The position numbers and the translations under genes were made by a program. The notes beneath the pieces are model-generated. The model worked only from the letters and a program-made list of their open reading frames with translations, was not told the DNA's origin and made no database searches. This document shows positions 36,186 through 47,850 of a stretch of DNA of 64,000 nucleotides, piece after piece (the first letter of the stretch is position 1; the number at the start of each line of letters is the position of its first letter). The stretch is from Carposina sasakii (taxonomy: Eukaryota; Arthropoda; Insecta; Lepidoptera; Carposinidae). The DNA is taken from assembly GCA_014607495.2 (NCBI GenBank), contig CP053155.1, positions 5,580,001 to 5,644,000 on the forward strand. The letters are read 5' to 3'.

Positions 36186-36735
36186 TGACTATCGATAGTT
36201 GACCTCGAAAATCATCTATAATATCGATAGCTAAGTTTGGTATAATACTATCGGGACACATCAATACTATCGATAGTATTGAAGCTCAATATCAAAATTA
36301 CTATCGTATCGATACTATCGATATGTATGTTTGCGCGGGCGCAACGAATATTGGTTGATGTAGCTAGTAAATATTTTGAGCTGTAATCTTGATGTGATGT
36401 GCAAGGGTTTTCCAAAGCGTCAACGCATAAGCAGCAACAGCGGTAAGTAATAAATCATCTAGTTTTCGATCTTCCACTAGACAATTATTGTATTAGCAAT
36501 AAAACTATTTAGGAATAGTTCACTATCGATGGGATAAAACTATCGAAAGTATCGATACTATCGATAATATCGATTGTTATTGCAATATTCAGCAGAAATA
36601 GTATCGATACTATCGATAGTGTATTCGATATTGAGCTTCGATAGTATCGATAGTATTGGTGTGTGCCGATAGTATTATACCAAACTTAGCTATCGATACT
36701 ATCGATAGGGCTATCGATACTATCGCTTTTGCCCA
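36186..36735. mobile_element. Foldback element packed with TATCGATA octamers
   Basis: The arms at about 36221-36293 and 36627-36700 are inverted repeats ('gctaagtttggtataatact' against its reverse complement). The block holds 13 copies of TATCGATA by my count, several in the palindrome CTATCGATAG. A non-repetitive centre of about 200 bp lies between the arms. TATCGATA is the DRE motif bound by DREF in Drosophila, and CGATA clusters are bound by BEAF-32. Whether it has any such role here is unknown. A non-autonomous DNA transposon is the simplest reading. Confidence 0.75.
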
Positions 36736-36927
36736 AATATGTATTAATACAATAACTTAAACTTATTGTAGAGACATTTCTAATTAGTAGTGATTTTCAT
36801 TGAATCTTACCTACACTGTGAGTTCAAAGTTGACTTCAGCGCCTCTCTGATTAAACACTATACTTACAAGTGTAGCTTACTCAGGGGTGAGTTTTTTTCT
36901 AATATCCAAAAGATTTGTTAATAATTT

Positions 36928-37050
36928 CTCTTTATTTCCTTGGCTTGCTGGAAGAGATCTCTTGTGCCTAGAGATAAGCTTGCCATTGTACATGTATCTC
37001 TTTTTTTATCCTGTAATTTATGTTTTTTGTCTGTGTGCAATAAAGAATTA
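36928..37050 (+). repeat. LINE 3'-tail repeat
   Basis: The segment 'ggcttgctggaagagatctc' ... 'gtacatgtatctc' ... 'tgtgtgcaataaagaa' matches the ubiquitous 3' UTR of a moth non-LTR retrotransposon as I know it, with a terminal AATAAA. Only the tail is present, meaning a heavy 5' truncation. The family call is from memory. Confidence 0.55.
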
Positions 37051-38499
37051 GAATAAGATTTCCAAATATTCATTACCGAAAAATTATTAAACTTACGGAA
37101 CCAGTGCACCCCAGAAGCGGCTGGGTATTTGTACTTACGTTGGGGCACCAAAAAACTCATAGTTTTAACCGGATAGCTATTAGAGATCATGTCCCAGAAG
37201 CGACCTAAACTGCTTTGACTCTACCATGGTTTCCAAGTAAACCCTACTGGAAATAATACAGCAGGTGCGTTGACAAAAAGTATAACAATTTTACGAGCGA
37301 CAGCCAAGTTCGCAACATTTTAGCCAGTAACAGTTAGACTCCATCACATGATTTAACGAATGATCTAAATGTAAGTTTCCTATAGGATAAAATGTTTCGA
37401 AAACTTTTTGCTGTCAGGTAGGGTGTGTATTAGTAGTTATAATATTAGTGGCTTGGAGACAGTCATGATGGCTGTCCTCGGCCAATCTGCGTTATCTATG
37501 GACCCAAACCAAATGAATAAGTAACCCTCACCAAAAGATTCGAAATGATAACTGTAGTACCTTTAAAGAGCTTTTGCGAGTGTTGGTGTTATACGATCTG
37601 ATAAGGTAGAATTGTTTATTTGTTTTAATAAGTCAGTATTAGACAAAGGTAACCAATGGATAAATAAACAGCCTTAGGGCACTGTTTATAAACACGACCC
37701 TTACAAAACTGATTGTTTACACGGCGACACAGACCGACGACAGTATAACAAATACTGTTTACTGTAGAGATCATTGTTGCGCTATATTCAGTGGTCGGCC
37801 TTGTCTGAAAATATAAGTAGGTTGTGTATAAAAAGTAAATTGTTCTGTTATAAATTCTGGAAAGTACCAATTACGAATCTATAATTGTATAGAAGTCTCA
37901 GATACTCTGGTAATTTAGATAGCTATGAGTAAATAGATTGCTATTCTATTTCTTTGGTTTATTTTTAACAAAAATATAGCAATATAGCAATAGCAATTAC
38001 AAAGGCTTTCAAGTAAGTAATAGAAAGATTAAGTTATTTTAACATTAGTTATAATAATCTAAGTACATTTTTTGTGCTCTACCTACACCTATATTTTTTA
38101 AACCTTCAGACAGAGTCGCAATGTTTAACAAGGCTTAACATAAACTTAGTGTGTGGATACCTACTGTCATATAATCTTATTTTAGTTCCTCAAATAACCG
38201 TGTGCGGCCGGTCGGAACCAAAACATGTTGTCGTAGCAGTTACCGTAACTCGAGACGCTTCCCAATTGTGTGACAAATGTAACAGAGACATTGTATTCTT
38301 TTATCTGATAAAAGCATGTTTTGCTTACTTGGTCATGAACGATATGATGTTATGCCAGAATGGATAAGTACACTTCAATTTCGATGAACATTGTAGATCT
38401 TATGTAAGTACTTACCTACCTGAAATTGTTAGCTAAGAATTTTAGCTGGACTTTTGGATTTCTGTGCGGTAAATTATAAACAAGTACTATGTATTTATA
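37051..38499. other. Non-coding stretch
   Basis: Frames of 80-97 codons at 37625-37870 (minus) and 38074-38367 (plus) carry no recognisable domain or splice context. Confidence 0.4.
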
Positions 38500-38503
38500 A
38501 GAT

Positions 38504-38620
38504 AATAATAATAATAAATTTCTTTATTGCACATTTAAACAGTGTACATGGGCGAACTTAATGCTATGTAGCATTCTCTACCAGTTAACCACTATTTCTG
38601 GCGAGAATGTGTAGGTAGTA
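38504..38620 (-). repeat. LINE 3'-end fragment, minus strand
   Basis: After a TAA microsatellite (38504-38518) come 'tttctttattgcacattt', 'gtgtacatgggcgaacttaa' and 'gcattctctaccagttaacc'. Read on the minus strand these form a non-LTR 3' UTR ending in a short repeat tail. Similar ends are common in moth genomes. This is a truncated copy without a coding part. Confidence 0.55.
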
Positions 38621-41600
38621 GGTGTAAGATAGATATTTCAGATAGATCAAAAAATTTATCTTACAGTTTTCTCTGCGAAAATTCTCTGCTTTGAGCTAGG
38701 TACTAGGTATGATTCAGTTGATCCACCCCAAAACAGACAAGTGGCGGATATTCGAAATTTACGTTTGTTTTATGTTTCTACCCTCATTTCAATCTCACCA
38801 GACACTTGTTTTTTGGTGGCACGGAAGTGCTCCAGCCAAGATGATCAACTGTCTATCTAATATAATTGTCACTTTCTGTCAGTAGATCTAAAATACTAAC
38901 AAATAAACGTCCAATCTATAATTGTATTGCATCTAAGTTAATATTTATACATATATTATTTTTTTATTATTATTATATCATTCTCTTATCTCCAGCGTAA
39001 ATAGTTAATTTTGGTCTTACTTAACATTATTATTTTTAGTAGTCAGACTATGCATTAAACATTAATCACCAACCGCATTATTGATACAGAGATTATATAC
39101 CTACCTATATTAGTTTATTTATGGTACATAGGTACATATACATTTACATATTAATTGTCCTTATATTATATAATTTCTAGTGCAAATAAATTGTGGATAT
39201 ATCATACAATATTTTTATAATAAGGTAGAACTTGTATATTATATTATCAACTATTGAGCTAATACCGGTAGATTACTGACGACGTAGGCGGCTTTGATAA
39301 TAATTTTGTATCCATGCTCCCCGCCGCGGCACTGTAGTAGGTATATCTACCTACAGTAATTTAAGATTTATTCGGAATCTCCCCAAAAATGATCAAGTAG
39401 AGTCTGTGGATCTGCCATGAGTTTAAATTTATTTATTTTTATATATTTTATAGTTTATAATCGTCAGCCACATAATCTCCATGAAAATAGATGCGAATAA
39501 TTGAAAGATTAATTCGATTTACTTGAATATAAATGATTCATCCATGCAACAGGTCACAATCATATTTGCTATTGAAATCCATAAATTAGATAATTATTGT
39601 TTAGATACATTTATGTAAGTATCCTTACGTACTCCTGCAACTGTAATGGAGTAATTTGGTACATTTTGATATTATAGCGACATCACCTATTTTCTCTGTC
39701 TACCCACAATAAATAATGAGATCTACTTTACATACGGACACAGAGATTAGATAAGCAAATAAATGTAATTTAGCAGGCTCGTGTAACAGACGGTAGTAAT
39801 GTAGTAACTTGTTATATCTCTTTGTTTTCTTTGCCTTATCTCCAGACCTCATTTATTTATTTAATAATACTATGCCAGGAATCGAATATCAGTGGACACT
39901 GTTCATCGTAGTATTATGACAATTTGATTCCAATATTTGCTATAAAGTTTTAGTTTATTTGGCTATTCTGTGATTTTAGTAATGATGTAATTAAGGTAAG
40001 TATTATAAAGACATGTTTAAATCTTCACTTCGGTTGAAAGTAATTTTTTAACCACACTCAAATGCGCTGATTGAAAGACAAGATTACCGAAAAGTAAACC
40101 ATGTGATTCTATTTGTAACTAAATAGTAGCTTACTCACATTTGTCAAACTTTATGTCTTTAACTAATGATAAAAGTTTGTAGTAACAGTGAATCTCTGTT
40201 AGCTCATACATTAAATACCAGATATATAGGAGCAAATTTTGTGTATCGTTTTCGTGAAGCCCTACAGAATATAGAAACTGTACATTATTATGTTTAACTC
40301 AACGAATGACTTCTCTTCTACCGGCCCAGCATATTTCTTCAATTAGTAATTGTTTTTAAAACAATGGTAAAGTGCGTATAAGCCTTAATGGTGGGAATCA
40401 CATACCGGAGATCAATTTAAATCAAGGGTCTTGCTTGTCATAAATATGTACTTCATAAATGTAAGTACACGTTGAGTTATGGTTAAGTATACGGAATATA
40501 AGTTAGACTTCAATTTCGTAGTCGACTTTTTTAATAAAACTGGTTTTCAGAAAAATTGTCAGGTTGCTTTATAGAATTTAACCAACTGGGTTTGTTAAAA
40601 TAGGATAACAAAACTTCCTTTGTCATTGGTATTTTAAAATGAAAGGTTTTTCAGTCCCATTTTCCTTGTGATCTATGCTATAAAGAGAGGGAAAGATGAA
40701 AAGCGTCTACCTTATTAACTAATTAAATATTTTTGACCAATCTTCGCTATCCTGTTGATTAGTTCATATTAAGGGCCCACCAGGTAATATTAAGGATCCT
40801 GTTAAGGCAATAAAGAAGTAAAATTATTTGAAAAACCAGAAACTTTTGCAGGGTTCAGGGGCAGACAAGACTTATTCCATATATAAAAAATAGCATAAGT
40901 TTGCCTTTGTTAGCATGTATAGTGCATGTGACTCTTATCTGTGGTTCTACCAATTAACCTAGCTTTAAACTTAGATACTGTTTGTCTAAATTAATCTAGT
41001 ACATTTAGGTGACTTTACACAGAGATCAGAAGTTATCGGTGTGACCTAACTTGCCAGTACTTTTCCTCTTCAATCTAAATATAACTTAAATACTATTGAA
41101 AATATTGTGTTTGTATTGCTTGATAAGTAACTATCTGTGTAGTTTTAAACTAATATAGAGGTATTTGTTTATGTTTGTGTAGTTAATATCTGCTATTGGG
41201 GGTAGTCGCGCTTATCTAAATGGCAAAACATATTAGCTGATTTTGAAAACAACGGCACAATTTAGCTAATAAACTACTAATGTATATAATAAATTTATAT
41301 TAAAATGCGCAAACGCATGTGCAATTTGCAGCCACATTGTATAGACTGTATGATCTCTAGGGACGGGCATCTTTGGCCTTTGGGACTGGGACCGTAGTCC
41401 TATACGCTTTCTTTAATTTATTATGTCATTGCGTAGTCGTTCCGGACTAGAACATACGCAAAATGTGTAATTTTTCATTGCGAGTTTTGTTTCACAAATC
41501 CTGGTTTGTGTAATATACCTAGTGGACAGTTGGACCAAGACAAACCAAATCATGGATTTAGCAAATAAGAGTAGCATTTGAGGGTAAAATAACTTTCTTT

Positions 41601-42239
41601 GCACTTATTACAGCGTGTCCGAACTTGGCGTCTCCACTCCTGTGCACGCAATTAACAAATTGTATATCTTTAAGTAAATAAACCGATTTGTTTACCAAAC
41701 ATACAAGAAAATAGCATCATAAGATTTGTAAGTATTGATGAATATGACCTTTGATTGGCATGTCAATAACAACGTAAGAGAGGAAAGTGTAGGTATAACA
41801 GGGTGTATAGCTGAAATATGTTCTCGTAAAAGATTGTTTTCTCGGCTGTAGTAACGAAGCTGAGTTATGTAATGGCCGGCTGCCTAGCCGTCGTAAATTT
41901 TACGGAAACCCGACGCAAACACACGATGTAGAGCCGAAGAATAGCTAATGTAGAGCCGATAGGATCATTCGTCTCGCATGAGTGTTGAGCTTCCGTTTGG
42001 GGTGACTTTAGCTCTAAAGTACTCGTAACCACTTCATAAAAGTGATAATCACACCCAGTATTTCAACTCGGAATTGTACAATTCATATGACTCTACATTC
42101 ATTTGTGTAGGTATAGCTGTGTTAATGTATTTGTGTGTGTATGTATGCAACATTTATATGATTCCGGATCTGCTAATGACACTCAATAAAAGTGATATGT
42201 GCATAACGGAACCCGAAATAGGCCTAGAGATATCTGGAT
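38621..42239. other. Long non-coding stretch
   Basis: AT-rich throughout. I see no coding exon, tRNA or second-copy repeat that I can support; it may be intronic or intergenic. Confidence 0.4.
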
Positions 42240-42990
42240 GTAGTATGTAGAGCCAGCACAGGTAGTGACAGTGGGGCTCTACGCGCTCAGAAACAACCTA
42301 AATACAGCGACCAGGAGCACCCACACCGCCCCGCACACACACAACCTCACCGCACACAGACGCCCGCGCGCCACGCACACAAACACAACCAGACGAAAAT
42401 AAAATCCTCTCGTATGCGCCATGCAAATAAGCAGCCGAATGGACGAGGAGACAACAAATCCTTACGTTTCGTGGCACTGTTGCAAGACGGTCACGGGCGC
42501 TGCATGACTCGGCCCGGCTCATCCGAGCACAAACTGAACCGGCAGCGGAAAACTACACGGTGACGTCCAAGAACATTCGGCACTCGCGACGCGTTTCACT
42601 GAACTGAGTTTACTGTATTTGTTACCGGCTACGGGCGGCCACGTCTGAATTCCGCAATGGCCGCAGAGCGACTGGCGGCGACACTACGCTCGTAGTGAGT
42701 GGCCGTGAGGCGCGGGGACGAGGAAACCCGTACGAGCCGCCGCGGGGGGAGGATTAATCACGTAGTAAGCACTCCCTGCCCCCCGCGGGTCCCTCGTCCT
42801 CCCCCTGCGGCCCCCTAGGTCGGCGCCGCCGGCACAACCTGCCCGTACATAAATACTAAGCACAACGCCGCAGCGCGGTGCCAGACTGAAACCGGATACT
42901 CGGAGTGGATTCTTGCGTGAACGTTGCCACCGAAACTTGGCTCGTCGCAACGTGATGCAATTAGCTGTGGAAGTTATCAATCAGATCATT
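42240..42990 (-). promoter_or_regulatory. CpG-rich island, candidate promoter
   Basis: A sharp rise in GC and CpG within AT-rich DNA. On the minus strand an initiator-like TTCAGTT (start near 42535) is followed at +27 by AGTCA, a downstream-promoter-element-like word one base off the usual place. A possible splice donor, GCG|GTGAGG, lies at 42351/42350. The frames inside (42298-42522 and 42684-42980 on the minus strand) look like GC-rich leader sequence and not protein. It could be the start of the ataxin-1-like gene, with a 33-kb intron, or of a gene outside the window. Confidence 0.4.
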
Positions 42991-43673
42991 ACCGTTACGC
43001 TCTACGTTTTAATCTACAATTTATGTTTGAGATAAGACTATAATGACTCTACTTCGAGGAAATAAATAACTAAAATTAAGTAAATTACATGCCATTTGCT
43101 TCGGCGAAGCGTATTTCTTGAAATCAAAAGAAACAAAATGATAGAGTCAAATTATCGTTAACAAAAACTGGTAGGTATGGGTTCAAAGGTTTCATTTTCT
43201 ATTTGCATCATACATTTCGATCTGGCGATTTGTTGGCATCTAACATTACAACAACAACTCTCTAACAGGGATTTCCCAACCATGTTTTCATCAAACCGGT
43301 TCCACGAGAACATGGCTCTGATGGCTCTCTACCTATAAATGGAACTGTATAATGTATCTCTACATTATAGGTAGGCAGAGATTGTATCATGAATGTACAT
43401 TTAATTTAAAACCAGTCATTGTTTGCAAGTTTATATTTGTGGATTATTATCTCTACATTATAAAAAAAATCATCATTAATATAGCTCTACATAATTATGT
43501 TAGTGAAATTACGTCAATACTATTAAAAAAGGTGTAATCAATTTTGTTTTGGGTTGTTACAATAATTTTAAATTGTTTAATTTTGCTCATCTTGGCGCTA
43601 ACACTACCGTGCTAAAATTACAAAAATTGTGAATGATTTATTTGGACCCAAGTATTATTCTGAACTTAGAAGT
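42991..43673. other. Non-coding stretch
   Basis: AT-rich, no supported feature. Confidence 0.4.
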
Positions 43674-43711
43674 CAAATACAGAAAGACTATAAAGAGTCT
43701 TTCTGTATTTG
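43674..43711. repeat. Perfect 16-bp inverted repeat with 6-base loop
   Basis: The arms 'caaatacagaaagact' (43674-43689) and 43696-43711 are exact reverse complements. The next copy of MITE family X starts 52 bp downstream, so this may be a separate tiny foldback insertion. Confidence 0.65.
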
Positions 43712-43762
43712 TAAGACTGTATTTATTTTATCTTTTCATCATTGTTTTTACATAGATGCTTG

Positions 43763-44001
43763 AACGTATAAAGAATAACGGACAGAGTGTTTTGACTACA
43801 CATAGTGAAGCTTTCAAAGCAAGCTCGGCAACGATATTCAATTGAGTAGGGATGTGTATTGACGCGTTATCCACCCACATATACAAACCATAGTAAGCTC
43901 GGCGCCTACTGGAAAAATACGCACACATGCCCAATGCGCCGCCATTTCGGTGCTTCAATCTATGCAGTGACAAGCATTACGTCCGTTGTTCTTTATACGT
44001 T
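43763..44001 (-). mobile_element. MITE family X, copy 2 (inverse orientation)
   Basis: This has the same inverted termini ('aacgtataaagaa') and, in reverse complement, the same interior as 24220-24464. It is 239 bp, against 245 bp for the first copy, with scattered substitutions and small indels. The flanks 'catagatgct' (left) and 'catagatagatgct' (right) are similar and might be a blurred target duplication. No transposase. Confidence 0.85.
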
Positions 44002-44153
44002 CGTGCATAGATAGATGCTTATATTTTTTTTGTGTTCCCTTGGCAGCTTGATATAATCCGTCCGTACGTAGGCCACCTATTATAGGGTTTAACTTTATGT
44101 TTAAAATATCCCAGTCCACTCAAATACACAATCAAAGTTTCATTAAATGGCTT

Positions 44154-44304
44154 AACCACCTGTCACTACTAACCGAACTTGTACTTACATCTCAACTATA
44201 CCCTTCAAAATTGGTCAGAAGTGGCACCATGTGGTTCTATCGGCCCTTGGTGCTCTGCCTACCCCGTAAGGGATAAAGGCGTGATTATATGTATGTATGT
44301 AAGT
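44154..44304 (+). repeat. Dispersed repeat ending in (TATG)n, copy 2
   Basis: Reverse complement of the segment at 680-856. It runs from 'ccacctgtcactactaaccg' to 'gataaaggcgtgattatatg' and ends in 'tatgtatgta'. The orientation with the microsatellite at the 3' end is that of a retroposed repeat. Confidence 0.78.
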
Positions 44305-44800
44305 GGCTTAAGCAATATTCAAGTTACATATTAAGTATAGCGAGATGCAATAGCAATGCTTTTACAAATATGAAAATGTTTTATATAGGCACTTGGTATT
44401 AAAAACACATACTTTTTATATAAACAAGTATAAAAGAAATCATAATGAGTATTTAATAGCTTTTCAAAAGCTTCAGCACTTCAATAACAATTGGCAGTAG
44501 CTAAAGCCCTCACACTTAATCTTCCAAGCTTTGTCCCAAAACGGCCCTTAAGATAAGCCCTTAAAAGAAATGGCATGTCCTTACGGCATGCCGTTTCGCT
44601 ATTGTTGGGCTACCTGAACGCCCTTGGCCGTACCTATTAATGTTACCTATGTAGGTAATGGACCCTTTGTAAGGTTCGGAAAAATAGGTTTACAAAATGA
44701 AGTGCCTAATGTAGCAAGCAGTATGACCAGCCGATTTCTTTGCAGTTAAATTAAAATAAGTACCTACTTACTTCTATGAAAAATATATTACCTATCAAGG

Positions 44801-45110
44801 TGATTTTTGGTCGTCAACGTTTCCGAAAACTACGTAATCTCATCATCATCACGATCATTTTTCTCCATGGAAGCACACCTGGGAAGGGTCTAGTTTCCAA
44901 AATATTAGGGTCCAAAGTTGAGTAAATAGACTGCGTTTTTCTGCATAAATGCAGAAAAAAAAATTTCACGAGAAATAATTAATATCTATAAAAAAACTAA
45001 GATAAATAAATAAATTAATTTTTTCCCAGCTTTTTTTTTGCATAAACTTACTTTATTTGATGTATCGAGTACGTACCCTTCGTTAAGGGTGGCCACGAAA
45101 AAACAGCCTG
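44801..45110. repeat. Dispersed repeat C, gapped copy
   Basis: Collinear with 30260-30760 but with many short internal losses, and with words not present in that copy placed between the shared ones. This is the same zipped look as block M. The last shared word is 'ccttcgttaagggtgg' at about 45077-45092. Confidence 0.65.
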
Positions 45111-45517
45111 TATTTGCTTCTTTCAAGATGAAATTAAAAAGAAAGGAATATTCTTTAAATCATATAGGACTGAATGATTTTTTCAAGAAGAAAAAAAATG
45201 ATTTCAAACTGTTAAAATACATCGCAGCTCTTTGCTTCTCCATAATTGTAGAAACCCACCGGGAAACGACAAACAATCATTTTCTACTAATTTTGACGAA
45301 GCTTTTTTCTTTTCTACAAAACGGTGCTAGAGTCTGGCACCCGAACCTAGTGTCCTACACGGATATAAACGGGAGGAACATTATTACTTCGGGATTTTTG
45401 CGTGGAATAAACAATAAAACCTGGAAGATAGTAATAGAGATATTCGTGTTAGATAACACCTTGACTAATGTGTATGCAAATGAAAAACCCTTCGCAACAT
45501 TTCATCGCTGTATGTAA
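45038..45517 (+). CDS. Unassigned 159-codon open frame
   Basis: This is the longest plus-strand frame between 1 and 51 kb. Its first 20 or so codons overlap dispersed repeat C, so the ATG shown is unlikely to be a real start. The rest is lysine- and asparagine-rich and then more mixed ('GARVWHPNLVSY', 'GFLRGINNKTWKIVIEI'). I do not recognise a family or a catalytic motif. It could be a piece of a transposon protein, an exon of an unknown gene, or chance; the repeat context favours transposon debris. Confidence 0.2.
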   Translation: MHKLTLFDVSSTYPSLRVATKKQPVFASFKMKLKRKEYSLNHIGLNDFFKKKKNDFKLLKYIAALCFSIIVETHRETTNNHFLLILTKLFSFLQNGARVWHPNLVSYTDINGRNIITSGFLRGINNKTWKIVIEIFVLDNTLTNVYANEKPFATFHRCM

Positions 45518-47052
45518 CAGTCTTATGTCAGTTATATCCATCTAACTTACATTTATCCACATGATTCTCTGTGAAATACTACATGTTATTCTGTTAATCC
45601 CACGGTAATACAGTCTGAATTAAATACTCGTATCTACGAAAATACGGCTATTCGTTTCGAGTGCCGAATATTAAAAACATGGCTGTTGCTTTGAGGCTGT
45701 TAAGAAGGGCGCTAATGTATATGTAACGTTGTCACATTTCCACACTAATTCATTTAGTTTCATATATAACCACCGGCCATTATAGCGTGCAACCTTAGCG
45801 TTATTTATAATGGTTCCAGTATGGAAGCAGTTTCGGAGAAATTTTCGCATAATGCCCGGAGATAGGTACTACTATATACTCCATCGATCGACGTAAAAAT
45901 AGACTGGTTGGGATGCGAATATCGTACCCGGGCCGCCAAGAATCTAATCGATACATAATGATAATCAGATCATTCTATACTCCAAAGTGAATGTAGGCAC
46001 TATTATAGTAGAGCTAACCGACTAGTTACACCCAAATCTGTGGTTCACTGACGACACCCTGTGCGATCTGCCAATTACTTTAGTATATCTGTGAAATCAC
46101 GTACTTTTTGAAATCTTGGAACAGCATAATTCAATATTATTGCCTTGCCACGATCGACTGGAATAATAGTCGCAATCGACCGGTTGGCTGGTGAACACCC
46201 CTAACTTGACTTATGTTCCTATGTTCCCTAGATGGAGCAGAGGGCCTCCACAGATTTCCTCCGTCCCGTTTGGTTCTGAGCTTCCCTGCTGTGACCACCC
46301 CTATAAAGGTAAGGTACAACTACCCTCCACAACCCACGAGCATGTTGGAAGACATTGATGAATGTGACGGAGGCGAAAGAAGTTCGCATGTAACGTAGGT
46401 AGTTCTAGATGGGTATCTTTATTCTACTGTGAGGCGGTTGCCCTATGTAACTACCACAAAATATACTGGCAACCGAGAGAGAAATAGTTCGGTACAGCCC
46501 AATATAGAATCTGCCTATCAAGGCGTAATGGTTAAGGCATTGATAACATAATAATATACTAGATAAATTATACAACCGCTATGGCAAGATTTTTAAAATC
46601 TAGCAAGATTAAATCTCTACCACAACTTATTATTCGACTCGATATTTTGCGACTCTACATGATTCAATCAGTAAGCGATTACACGGGCAGTTGCGCAATG
46701 CATTTCCGATGTTTCTGACCGCAGTAGATTGAAATAGGTCCACAGCCACACCATATGAACTCAGTAACCGGCAGGGCCATCGAACGATTGGTCATGCCAT
46801 GCTTCAAGGTCCCGGGAAAGATTTCTAAAACAAAATTGACTTTGGATGAGCTGGTCATCGTAGTAGAGTATCACTATAAGTAGTAAGAATCTTCTCAAAA
46901 AATCCTTTGTATCTAAATCTGTTTACAAGAGTTTTTCTTTATACGATAGGGATCTAGGGAAAATAAAAGTGTTACTTTGAGAAAATATATTTAGTTTTTT
47001 AGTATTGGGGCTAGTCTGTTTTCTTCTTTGATATAAAAATAATAAAACTATA
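45518..47052. other. Non-coding stretch
   Basis: No supported exon. The frames around 46137-46398 overlap on opposite strands in a GC-richer patch without recognisable motifs. Confidence 0.4.
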
Positions 47053-47150
47053 TATAGCGGCTGGTACGGTTTGCAGCGGTCGTGGGTTCGATTCCCACTC
47101 GGGTGAAGAATTTTTTCCATTTTCTTTATTAATAATTTTATTATATATAA
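47053..47150 (+). repeat. SINE-like repeat, 5'-truncated copy
   Basis: Starts inside the tRNA-like part ('tagcggctgg'), keeps box B (GGGTTCGATTCC), and has the T-rich tail 'ttttttccattttcttta'. Confidence 0.8.
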
Positions 47151-47167
47151 TATCTTGACTAAGATAA

Positions 47168-47280
47168 ATTTATTAATAAAGAAATGGATTCTTGGAATCA
47201 CTTCTCCAGCGCTTACCATAGCCACCGGGTAATCCGGGTGACGAACTACCATCTCTTTGAAATACATTATTGAAACGTAT
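47168..47280 (-). repeat. SINE-like repeat, degraded copy
   Basis: In reverse complement this shows the T-rich tail, a degenerate tRNA-like part without an intact box B, and the 'agagatggta' word of the head. Only about 20 bp separate it from the previous copy, in opposite orientation. Confidence 0.6.
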
Positions 47281-47391
47281 GACAGTTGATCTCGGCAAAC
47301 AAAGCTGAATTCATCTTTAAACATTCCCAACGGATTATATTATGGAGAAGTGTTTTTATCTTAATCAAGATATTATATATTATAAATTATT

Positions 47392-47560
47392 ATAAAGAAA
47401 TGGATTTAGGGTGGGAATCGAACCCACGACCTTGCATTCCGTGCCAGCGCTTTACCACTGAGCCGGTCAATTACTCGACGAACTTACCATCTCTTTTTGA
47501 AATTACATGATTGGAAACTATTTTATCCCGACAGCTATACATAAGCCAAATCTCGGCATA
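47392..47560 (-). repeat. SINE-like repeat, full copy on the minus strand
   Basis: Read on the minus strand: head ('gtcgggataaaatag', diverged), 'agagatggtaagttcgtc', then box A (GGCTCAGTGGTAAAG type) and box B (GGGTTCGATTCC) within 'gtgggttcgattcccac', then the tail. The anticodon region differs from the plus-strand copies. Confidence 0.75.
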
Positions 47561-47574
47561 ATCCCTCAGCTAAC

Positions 47575-47850
47575 TAGGGATGAAGAATAACGTTGCCAAT
47601 ATGTAATTTAGAAAATCGTTTCATCTTTAAACATTGTGCTGAGGATTTAGCTTTGTTTGCCGAGATTTGGCTAGTGTATAGTATCGGGATGAAGAATAAC
47701 GTTGCCAATATGTAATTTAGAAAAGAGATGGTAAAATTCGTCATTCGAGTAATTGACCCGGTGGCTTAGTGGTTATAGCGGCTGGCACGGTTTGCAGCGG
47801 TCGTGGGTTCGAATTTTTCCATTTTCTTTATTAATAATTTTATAATAAAA
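47575..47850 (+). repeat. SINE-like repeat, solo head plus copy with broken box B
   Basis: A solo head at 47578-47620 precedes a second head at 47691-47740 that continues into box A. In that copy the sequence runs from 'cgtgggttcg' straight into 'aatttttcc', so half of box B and the 3' T-arm are deleted. Confidence 0.75.

Noticed and set aside
36186..36735. CRISPR-like array or satellite
   Set aside because: The ATCGAT words are unevenly spaced, lie in both orientations and belong to inverted arms; there is no regular repeat/spacer period, and the DNA is eukaryotic.
42298..42980. Minus-strand frames of 74 and 98 codons in the CpG island
   Set aside because: Codon content follows GC-rich simple sequence (runs of CACAC and CCG); no recognisable domain. 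A promoter or leader is more likely.
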